A stretch of DNA of 11,397 nt from Chloroflexota bacterium (GTDB lineage: Bacteria; Chloroflexota; Anaerolineae; CG2-30-64-16), in contig JAKPQT010000051.1 of assembly GCA_029555885.1 (NCBI GenBank), positions 1 through 11,397 on the forward strand, written 5' to 3'. A program made the translations under genes and the position numbers. The notes below the pieces were generated by a model that did not search any database, was not told the origin of the DNA, and was given only the letters and a program-made list of their open reading frames with translations. Positions 1-5,805 of this stretch are shown piece after piece; the stretch's first letter is position 1; each line of letters starts with the position of its first letter.

Positions 1-1313
1 TCGGCCGTGCGGTGTATGGCGTAATCGATATCATCGAAGATATCGTCAAGTCCGGTCAGAGCATCCTGCTGTTGGGCCGGCCGGGCGTCGGCAAGACGAC
101 CCTGCTGCGCGAGGCGGCGCGCATCCTGAGCGAGAAGGCGCACGTCGTCGTCGTGGATACGTCCAACGAAATCGGCGGCGATGGCGACATCCCGCATCCG
201 GCCATCGGCCGGGCTCGGCGCATGCAGGTGGCTGCGCCGGAGCTGCAACATGAGGTGATGATCGAGGCCGTCGAGAACCATATGCCGCAGATTATCGTCA
301 TCGACGAGATCGGTCGCGAGCAGGAAGCCGCAGCGGCTCGCACCATCGCAGAGCGCGGCGTGCAGTTGGTGGGCACAGCTCACGGCAACAGCCTGGAGAA
401 CCTGCTGATCAACCCGACCCTGTCGGACCTGGTGGGCGGCATCGAGAGCGTCACGTTGAGCGACGAGGAAGCCCGCCGCCGCGGCACGCAGAAGTCCGTG
501 CTGGAGCGCCGCGCGCCGCCTACGTTCGACGTGCTGATCGAGTTGCAGGATCGCCAGCGCATGGCCGTCCACCACAGCGTGGCCGCGGCCGTGGATGCCA
601 TCCTGCGGGGCCGGTCATTGCAGCCGGAGATTCGTTTCCGCGACGAGAGCGGCCAGGTGCGCATCGAGAAGGCGCCTGCGCCATTGCCTGAACCGCGTGC
701 GATGGGCGCCGGGCCGGGCATGAATCGCTTGCCTTTCGAGAAGCGCAGCAATGGCCGCATCAACGATGTGGAGCGCGGCGCGCCTGCGCGCGGCAGCCAG
801 CCGCAGTATCAGACAATGCCGGATGAAGCGCCGCAACCCGCGCGCCAGCAGCCGCAAGCCCTGCGAGTCTATCCCTATGGGGTGGGCCGGGGGCGGCTGA
901 TTCAGGCCGCGCAGAACCTCGGCGTGCCGATCGCGCTGGTGGACAGCCTGGAGCAGGCCAATGCGGTCGTCACGCTGAAGAACTACTATCGCAAGCACCC
1001 GCAGCCCATTTCGGATGCGGAACGGCGCCGGATTCCGGTGTATGTGCTGCGGGCCAATACGATCAACCAGGTCGAGTCGTTCCTGGGGGATGTGTTCGGC
1101 CTGCCGGTGGTAATGGAGGACCCGGTGGATCAGGCCGTGGCCGAGACGCAAGAGGCCATTCGCCGCGTGCTGGCAGGGTCGAACTCGGAGGAACTGCGGC
1201 CCGCGGGGGCGGATGTCCGGCGGATGCAACACGAGATGGCGCGGGCCGCGAATCTTGTGTCGCACAGTTACGGCAACGAACCGCGGCGCCGGGTGCGTAT
1301 CTTTCCAGGCTAG
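1..1313 (+). CDS. SpoIIIAA/Ycf45-like AAA ATPase with C-terminal R3H domain (5' partial)
   Basis: This is a P-loop ATPase joined to a single-stranded nucleic-acid-binding R3H domain, of the type annotated as R3H domain-containing protein, Ycf45 or SpoIIIAA-like. The frame is open to the left edge (Gly-Arg-Ala before the GTG at 12), so the true N-terminus is probably outside the window; that GTG is more likely an internal Val. Numbering from it, Walker [10 protein letters not shown] is at 22-30 and Walker B IIVIDEIG at 94-101, followed by an ATPase core to about residue 200. A Pro/Gln/Arg-rich linker covers about 215-290. A small alpha/beta region (about 290-370) follows, then the R3H signature at the C-terminus (R403/R404, H407, basic RRRVRIFPG end). 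tmk starts three bases after the stop, suggesting an operon. The cellular role of this family is poorly defined; nucleic-acid handling is inferred from R3H. Confidence 0.88.
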   Translation, partial: GRAVYGVIDIIEDIVKSGQSILLLGRPGVGKTTLLREAARILSEKAHVVVVDTSNEIGGDGDIPHPAIGRARRMQVAAPELQHEVMIEAVENHMPQIIVIDEIGREQEAAAARTIAERGVQLVGTAHGNSLENLLINPTLSDLVGGIESVTLSDEEARRRGTQKSVLERRAPPTFDVLIELQDRQRMAVHHSVAAAVDAILRGRSLQPEIRFRDESGQVRIEKAPAPLPEPRAMGAGPGMNRLPFEKRSNGRINDVERGAPARGSQPQYQTMPDEAPQPARQQPQALRVYPYGVGRGRLIQAAQNLGVPIALVDSLEQANAVVTLKNYYRKHPQPISDAERRRIPVYVLRANTINQVESFLGDVFGLPVVMEDPVDQAVAETQEAIRRVLAGSNSEELRPAGADVRRMQHEMARAANLVSHSYGNEPRRRVRIFPG

Positions 1314-1316
1314 TTG

Positions 1317-1964
1317 ATGGGCCTGTTCATCACGTTCGAGGGGCCGGAGGGCGGCGGCAAGACGACGCAGATGCCCTTGCTTGCCGCCTGGCTCCGCCAG
1401 CAGGGTTGCGAGGTGCTGACGACGCGCGAGCCGGGCGGCACGCGCATCGGTGATGCCGTGCGAGCCGTCCTGCTGGAACCGACGCACACGGAGATGCGCG
1501 CACAGACGGAGATTCTGCTGTTCTCTGCCGCCCGCGCGCAGCTCGTCGGTGAGGTTATCCAGCCGCACCTGGCACGGGGCGGCGTGGTGCTTTGCGATCG
1601 CTTTGCGGATTCGACGTTAGCCTACCAGGGCTACGGCCGCGGGCTGGACTTGGCCGTGCTGCGGCAGATTACGGACTTTGCGATTGGCTCGGTGCGCCCC
1701 CATCTGACTGTCTGCCTGGACCTGCCGGTGGTGGAAGGGTTGCGCCGCAAGCGTGGCGGGGGCACCGCCGAATGGAACCGTATGGAGCGTGAGGAACTGG
1801 CCTTCCACGAGGCTGTGCGAAGGGGCTATCTGGCGTTGGCCGCGGCTGAGCCGGCGCGGTGGTTGGTCGTGGACGCCTTGCAACCGAGCGAGCTCTGCCA
1901 GGCACTCATCCGTGAGCGAGTGGCCGGCTTACTGGCAACGGACCGGCTTGCAACCGGGCATTGA
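1317..1964 (+). CDS. tmk: Thymidylate kinase (dTMP kinase)
   Basis: Phosphorylates dTMP to dTDP with ATP in dTTP synthesis in the cytoplasm. The 215-residue length is normal for the family. P-loop GPEGGGKTT is at residues 9-17, the TREPGG motif at 36-41, the dTMP-site DRF motif at 94-96 followed by the usual STLAYQGYGRG segment, and an arginine-rich LID (RRKRGGG...NRME) at about 143-157. The P-loop lacks the arginine of eukaryotic enzymes and the arginines sit in the LID, as in the bacterial (E. coli) type. ATG at 1317 is chosen. A TTG directly before it (1314) would add one residue and cannot be excluded. No strong Shine-Dalgarno is seen, so translation may be coupled to the upstream ATPase gene, whose stop is three bases earlier. 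Confidence 0.96.
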   Translation: MGLFITFEGPEGGGKTTQMPLLAAWLRQQGCEVLTTREPGGTRIGDAVRAVLLEPTHTEMRAQTEILLFSAARAQLVGEVIQPHLARGGVVLCDRFADSTLAYQGYGRGLDLAVLRQITDFAIGSVRPHLTVCLDLPVVEGLRRKRGGGTAEWNRMEREELAFHEAVRRGYLALAAAEPARWLVVDALQPSELCQALIRERVAGLLATDRLATGH

Positions 1965-2004
1965 ATGAACGGTCGTTCTTCCAAAGCACTATACACCCAG
2001 GGTC

Positions 2005-2010
2005 AGGAGG
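2005..2010 (+). promoter_or_regulatory. Ribosome binding site of the c-di-AMP receptor gene
   Basis: AGGAGG, six bases before the ATG at 2017. It is one of the strongest Shine-Dalgarno matches in the window and fixes the start of this small gene. Confidence 0.85.
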
Positions 2011-2016
2011 ATCTCT

Positions 2017-2343
2017 ATGAAGCTAATCATGGCTATTGTGAGCAGCGATGATTCACGCGATGTGCTCGACCGACTGACCAAGTCAGGGTTTCGGGCCACA
2101 GTCATCAGCACGACCGGCGGCTTCCTGCGCGAGGGCAACAGCACCATCTTCCTGGGCACCGAGGACCAGAAGGTGGCGCAGGCGATCGATATCCTGCGGC
2201 AGGCCTGTCGCCGGCGGACGCAGTGGGTTTCGCCGCTGCCCACATTGGAAGGCCCCGGCTTGGAGATGGCCGAGCCGATCGAGGTGAGCGTGGGCGGGGC
2301 TGTGGTCTTTGTATTGAATGTGGAGCAGTTCGTCCAGGTTTGA
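2017..2343 (+). CDS. darA: Cyclic-di-AMP receptor, PII-like (DarA/PstA family, DUF970)
   Basis: A 108-residue PII-like protein that in Firmicutes binds the second messenger c-di-AMP as a homotrimer; its downstream target is generally unknown. The sequence follows the Bacillus DarA and Staphylococcus PstA pattern closely: start MKLIMAIV, FRAT at 25-28, TTGGFLREGN at 32-41, VSPLP at 71-75 and EVSVGGAVVFVL near 89-100. By recalled structures, residues at R26, T28, G35, F36, L37 and N41 contact the ligand, and all are present. The Asn at position 24 of the Firmicute proteins is Gly here. The strong AGGAGG six bases upstream fixes the start. The gene follows tmk by 52 bp, the same pair order (tmk-yaaQ) as in Bacillus, which supports the assignment. 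The ligand is inferred, and no c-di-AMP cyclase is in the window. Confidence 0.93.
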   Translation: MKLIMAIVSSDDSRDVLDRLTKSGFRATVISTTGGFLREGNSTIFLGTEDQKVAQAIDILRQACRRRTQWVSPLPTLEGPGLEMAEPIEVSVGGAVVFVLNVEQFVQV

Positions 2344-2374
2344 ACCACGATACTTTGGACAGCCGTCGCCGTCG

Positions 2375-2779
2375 CTACATGACCCCGAAGTCGTCGCCGC
2401 CGGGCGAGTCACCGGGCGCGGCAAGGTCGGGCATGGACTTCTCGATGTCCTCGGGGTTTTCGCCGGCCTCCAGCCGTCCGACGACTTCCTCGAACTCGGC
2501 CCCCAGATCCTCGCCGGTTTCATTCGCCATCTTGCGCATGAAACGGGCCAGGGACTTGGGGTCGTTTTCGTCCAGGTCGCCCAGGCTCGACGGGTCGGCC
2601 AGGTCATCGAGGCGGCTATCCTCAGAGCGGAGGACCGCAACGCGCGAAACGAGGCGCGTGAGCTGATGGCCGCCGCAGCGCGGGCAAACCGGCGTGCGGG
2701 TCTGGGCATCTTCGAACGAACGCCATAGCAGGCTGACGCGGCGACGGCAGTCGTGACACATATATTCGTAGATCGGCAT
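2375..2779 (-). CDS. FmdB-family zinc-ribbon protein with acidic C-terminal extension
   Basis: A small 134-residue protein that begins MPIYEYMCHDC, the hallmark start of the FmdB/CxxC putative regulatory family. Four cysteines (C8, C11, C32, C35) in two CxxC pairs should bind one zinc. After about residue 50 the sequence leaves the family core and becomes an Asp/Glu-rich, probably helical or disordered extension to the C-terminus. The family is named for a proposed regulator of formamidase genes, but the role of most members is unknown, so no target is claimed. The start is supported by GAGGGG (2784-2789) four bases upstream and by a good promoter. The gene converges on the c-di-AMP receptor with 31 bp between the stops, and no clear terminator is seen there. 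Confidence 0.85.
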   Translation of the reverse strand: MPIYEYMCHDCRRRVSLLWRSFEDAQTRTPVCPRCGGHQLTRLVSRVAVLRSEDSRLDDLADPSSLGDLDENDPKSLARFMRKMANETGEDLGAEFEEVVGRLEAGENPEDIEKSMPDLAAPGDSPGGDDFGVM

Positions 2780-2808
2780 GCTTCCCCTCGTCAGGTGATA
2801 CTGGCACG

Positions 2809-2837
2809 ATTATACGCGAAAGCGAAACCGGAGACAA
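2809..2837 (-). promoter_or_regulatory. Sigma-70-type promoter of the FmdB-family gene
   Basis: On the - strand, -35 TTGTCT (2832-2837, 4 of 6 consensus) is followed by exactly 17 bases and a perfect -10 TATAAT (2809-2814). Transcription would begin near 2802, leaving a leader of about 20 nt with the GAGGGG ribosome site before the start codon at 2779. This is the clearest promoter in the window. Confidence 0.7.
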
Positions 2838-2885
2838 GCATCCGGCATTGTGGTCAGGAATTCGAAGTACAGTGCCGTGGCGAGG

Positions 2886-2961
2886 GTTGGAGTCGAGGCT
2901 TTAGCCGGTTAGTTTGTATACGCATAGAGGTGGCCTGACCGGCTAAAGCCTCGACTCCAGC
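2886..2961. repeat. Long near-perfect palindrome (REP/MITE-like) between divergent genes
   Basis: Two 26-base arms, 2886-2911 and 2936-2961, are inverted copies that differ at only two positions, one near each end. The central 22 bases of each arm match completely. The 24-base loop (2912-2935) contains the palindrome GTATAC. Each arm also holds a smaller palindrome, GGCTTTAGCC. The element sits between the divergent FmdB and guanylate kinase genes, not after a gene, so it is unlikely to be their terminator. It looks like a dispersed palindromic repeat; copy number cannot be judged here. Confidence 0.85.
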
Positions 2962-3016
2962 TACTTCTGGCATTTCTGGTCCTGTAATAAGCGTTCTCTT
3001 GCAGGCTGAGAGGGTT

Positions 3017-3682
3017 ATGAGCCAAACAGACCCCATCGATGTTCAGGCGTCGCAGGCGTACCGGGCCGACTGGTACGCTTCTCTGCACGAACCCCGACCC
3101 TTGCTGGTCGTCATCTCCGGCCCTTCCGGCGTCGGCAAGGACGCGACCATCCAGCGCATGAAGGACCGGGGCTTCCCCTGTCACTTCGTGGTCACGGCTA
3201 CCACGCGGCACCGTCGCGCGAACGAACGCGATGGGGTGGACTACCACTTCGTCACGGAAATGGCCTTCAAGGAAATGATCGAGCAGGGGGAACTGCTGGA
3301 GTATGCCCTGGTGTATGAGCAGTACAAGGGCATCCCCAAGGCCGGCATCCGGGCAGCGCTGGCGAGCGGACAGGATGTGATCATACGAGTGGATGTGCAG
3401 GGCGCGGCCACCGTGCGTGCGCTGGTGCCCCAGGCTGTGACCATTTTCCTCACTGCGGAGTCGGAGGAGGCGCTGGTCGAGCGTCTGCGCCGGCGGCGGA
3501 CGGAGGACGAGGCCCAGCTGCAGCGCCGCCTGGAGATGGCCCGGTCGGAGCTGGCGCGTGCCAGTGAGTTTAAGTACCGGGTCATCAACTGCGAGTGCGC
3601 GCTGGATGACACTGTCGATAAGGTGATGGCGATCATCGAAGCAGAGAAGAGCCGGGTGGACTGGCAGCCGGTGGGGCTGTGA
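3017..3682 (+). CDS. gmk: Guanylate kinase (plant-organelle-like subfamily)
   Basis: Transfers phosphate from ATP to GMP in the cytoplasm, giving GDP. It has 221 residues, including an N-terminal extension of about 28 residues before the core. The P-loop is GPSGVGKDA (35-43), with Asp42 where most P-loop kinases have Ser or Thr. The GMP-site region TTRHRRANERDGVDYHF (62-78) and LEYA (94-97) are present. The usual YYGT is YKGI (103-106), so the Tyr and Ser/Thr that contact GMP in the yeast enzyme appear replaced. RVDVQGA (124-130) and the LID RLRRRRTEDE follow. The same GKDA and YKGIPK variants are, from memory, typical of plant organellar (VIRESCENT2/GKpm) enzymes. The ATG at 3017 is preferred over a TTG at 2999; GAGAGG lies very close to it, so the start is not certain. 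A weak -10-like TGTAAT lies at 2983-2988 without a good -35. Confidence 0.92.
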   Translation: MSQTDPIDVQASQAYRADWYASLHEPRPLLVVISGPSGVGKDATIQRMKDRGFPCHFVVTATTRHRRANERDGVDYHFVTEMAFKEMIEQGELLEYALVYEQYKGIPKAGIRAALASGQDVIIRVDVQGAATVRALVPQAVTIFLTAESEEALVERLRRRRTEDEAQLQRRLEMARSELARASEFKYRVINCECALDDTVDKVMAIIEAEKSRVDWQPVGL

Positions 3683-4803
3683 ACACATCCCAGCCCGACG
3701 ACATTGCGCCTGCTGCGGAGCCGCGGCATGTCAGCGTGCGCCTGCCGCTCCAGAAGCCGCGCGTGGTCTACGTCTTCCTCGTGCTCATCGGGCTCATGTT
3801 CGTGGCCGAACTGGCGTTGGGCGGCTCGCAAAACCAGGAGACGCTCCGCCGCCTGGGGGCCCAGATCAACCCGCTGGTGGCTGTGGGCGAGCTCTGGCGG
3901 CTGGTGGCTGCCATGTTCCTCCACATCGGGCTGCAACACATCCTGTTCAACGGGTGGGCCTTGTTCAGCGTGGGCCGCGAGGTCGAAGCCATGTACGGCT
4001 CCGTCTGGTTCACGGTCATCTATCTCCTGGCAGGGCTGGCCGGCAACATCGCTTATTACTGGCTGGGCGACTCGGTCCTGTCCGCCGGCGCCTCGGGCGC
4101 GGTGTTCGGCCTCATCGGCGCGGAGGCCGCCTTCTTCCTGCGAAATCGCGAGCTGTTCGGCAAGCTGGGCAGCCAGCGGCTGGGGAATCTCGGCGTGCTC
4201 ATCGCCATCAACCTCGTCTTTGGTTTTACCGTGCCCGGCATCAACAACATTGCGCACCTGGGCGGCCTGATCATGGGGTTCGGACTGGGCCTGCTGTTGG
4301 CCCCGCGCTTTGCGGTCGAGTGGCGCTGGGAAGCAGCCGGCGCGCAGGGCCATGTGGCCGACCGGCAGCGCAAGAGTGTGCGGCTGGTAGCTGCGTTGGC
4401 GGCGGCGGCGCTGCTCTTTGGCGGCTGGGAGCTCGGCAACGCGCGCTGGCAGGGCAATGCCGAGACGTTGCGCACGCAGGCATACGATGCCCTGTCAGCA
4501 GGCGAGCGCGACACGGCGCGGCAGCTCTTCGAGCAGGCCGTGGCCGCCGACGCGCAGGATGCCATCAGCCTTGCCAACCTGGGGCTGATGCAGCTTCAGG
4601 ATGAGCAGTTTGCGCAAGGCGTGACACTTTTGGAGCGCGCCTACGCGTTGACGCCCGACAACCCGGACGTGCAGTTCTTCCTGGCTGCGGGCTATGTGGA
4701 GACTGACCGGCTGGCCGAGGCCAAGCCGCTGATGGAACGGTTCCTGCAATCTGAGGATGCCGGCGAGCGCGCCGACTACGCGCGCCAGATCCTGGCACGT
4801 TAA
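3679..4803 (+). CDS. Rhomboid-family intramembrane serine protease with C-terminal TPR domain
   Basis: A 374-residue membrane protein. A cytoplasmic N-terminus (about 1-28) precedes six core membrane segments (about 29-48, 75-98, 107-128, 134-153, 170-186, 190-208). The catalytic dyad is visible: Ser139 in GASGAVFGL and His193 in AHLGG. The conserved ELWRL and HxxxxHxxxN-like stretch (H82, H87, N91) precede them. A further hydrophobic segment (235-252) leads into about 110 residues of TPR-like helices (263-372), giving the layout of Bacillus GluP (YqgP). Rhomboids cleave transmembrane substrates; the TPRs may recruit them, but no substrate can be named. The GTG start overlaps the gmk stop as GTGA, indicating translational coupling. 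The stop codon abuts a MITE-like repeat. Confidence 0.93.
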   Translation: MNTSQPDDIAPAAEPRHVSVRLPLQKPRVVYVFLVLIGLMFVAELALGGSQNQETLRRLGAQINPLVAVGELWRLVAAMFLHIGLQHILFNGWALFSVGREVEAMYGSVWFTVIYLLAGLAGNIAYYWLGDSVLSAGASGAVFGLIGAEAAFFLRNRELFGKLGSQRLGNLGVLIAINLVFGFTVPGINNIAHLGGLIMGFGLGLLLAPRFAVEWRWEAAGAQGHVADRQRKSVRLVAALAAAALLFGGWELGNARWQGNAETLRTQAYDALSAGERDTARQLFEQAVAADAQDAISLANLGLMQLQDEQFAQGVTLLERAYALTPDNPDVQFFLAAGYVETDRLAEAKPLMERFLQSEDAGERADYARQILAR

Positions 4804-4904
4804 GAGTCTGTTTGAAGAGCGGAGTCCGCATTTGCGAATGCGGACGGGCAACCATCGTTTCGCGTCTGAGGACGCTCCACTCTGTATCTTTTCAAACACG
4901 GTCT
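4803..4904. repeat. MITE-like palindromic element filling the rhomboid-MEMO gap
   Basis: Terminal inverted arms 4803-4816 and 4891-4904 match at 11 of 14 positions, with an 8-base perfect core TGTTTGAA/TTCAAACA. Inside are two perfect hairpins: a 9-bp stem with a TGCG loop (4824-4845) and a 5-bp stem GCGTC/GACGC with a TGAG loop (4862-4875). GCGGAGTCCGC (4819-4829) gives an alternative small hairpin. The two halves resemble each other in inverted orientation. No U-tract directly follows the 9-bp stem, so a classical terminator is not supported. It fills most of the 121-bp gap and has no coding content. Confidence 0.7.
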
Positions 4905-4924
4905 GGGAAATCTGGAGGTAGGTC

Positions 4925-5785
4925 ATGGCGCTTGGTGAGAAGCTCACCATCCGGCCGTCGGTCATTGCGGGCACATGGTATCCCGGCAGCGCGCCGGCTC
5001 TGCGCCGCACTGTCGAGGATTACCTGGCCCAGGCGTCTCGCGTGGAGCTGCCGGGTGAGTTGTTGGTTCTCGTGAGTCCTCACGCGGGCTACGCGTACTC
5101 CGGCCCGACGGCCGGGCATGCTTTCGCGCCGGTGCGCGGGGCGGCTATCCAGCGTGTTATTCTGCTCGGCCCGCTGCACCGGCCCATCTGGGGCAGCGCT
5201 GTGGGCTCGTTCATGGTTCCAGTCGAAGACGCTTATCGGACACCCCTGGGCGACGTACTCCTGGATCGCGCGTTCATCGAATGTCTCGGCCAGCAGGTCG
5301 AGCTGACGTCGGTGCGCCGCGACGAAGAACATGCACTGGAAATCGAGCTCCCGTTTCTCCAGGTGGCGCTCGGCCGTTTCCAGCTTGTGCCGGTGATGCT
5401 GGGCGATTACATCGCGACGCGCGGGGCAGTCGAGCGGCTCGACCGGCTGGGACGTGCGCTGGCCGCGCTCTGGGAGCCGGGCACCCTGATCGTCGTTTCG
5501 ACCGATCTCAGCCACCTCGACAACTATGCCGACGTGGTGCGCACCGACCGCAAGCTGGTCGATCTGGTGCGGGCCTTCGATGTGGCCGGGCTGACCGAGG
5601 CCCTGATCCACGAGCAGGTGCAGGCATGCGGGGCCAGCGGCCTCATCGCGGCGCTGCGCGCGGCGCAATTGTTGGGCGCGACCGCCGCGCACGTCCTCCA
5701 TTACACCAACTCCGGCGACGTGACCGGCAACCGCACGCCCGGCACCTATACCGTCGGCTACATGGCCGCAGCCGTATGTCGGTAG
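4925..5785 (+). CDS. amrB: MEMO1-family protein (AmmeMemoRadiSam system protein B)
   Basis: A 286-residue cytoplasmic protein of the MEMO/extradiol-dioxygenase-like fold. Family motifs occur in order: AGTWYP (15-20), PHAGYAYSG (52-60), LLGPLH (80-85), EEHALEIELPFLQ (134-146), VSTDLSH (191-197) and QACGASG (233-239). The residues that bind metal in human MEMO1 (His49, His81, Cys244, with nearby Asp and His) have evident counterparts in H53, H85, C235, D194 and H197, so iron or copper binding is plausible. In many archaea and bacteria, protein B is encoded with an AMMECR1-like protein A and a radical SAM enzyme; neither is in this window. The start is fixed by GGAGG at 4914-4918, six bases before the ATG. 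priA follows after 20 bp. The biochemical role of the bacterial protein is unsettled. Confidence 0.93.
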   Translation: MALGEKLTIRPSVIAGTWYPGSAPALRRTVEDYLAQASRVELPGELLVLVSPHAGYAYSGPTAGHAFAPVRGAAIQRVILLGPLHRPIWGSAVGSFMVPVEDAYRTPLGDVLLDRAFIECLGQQVELTSVRRDEEHALEIELPFLQVALGRFQLVPVMLGDYIATRGAVERLDRLGRALAALWEPGTLIVVSTDLSHLDNYADVVRTDRKLVDLVRAFDVAGLTEALIHEQVQACGASGLIAALRAAQLLGATAAHVLHYTNSGDVTGNRTPGTYTVGYMAAAVCR

Positions 5786-5805
5786 CGAGCTGCGGGTGAG
5801 CCTTC

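Noticed and set aside
1961..1995. Promoter for the c-di-AMP receptor (TTGAAT and TATACA)
   Set aside because: The two boxes are 23 bases apart, outside the workable spacing; transcription from upstream with tmk is simpler.
3241..4353. Long - strand open frame across gmk and the rhomboid gene
   Set aside because: It spans two well-supported + strand genes and shows no domain; it is a composition artefact.
4824..4845. Rho-independent terminator after the rhomboid gene
   Set aside because: The 9-bp stem is perfect, but it is followed by GGGCAACC, not a T-run, and it is part of a larger symmetric element.
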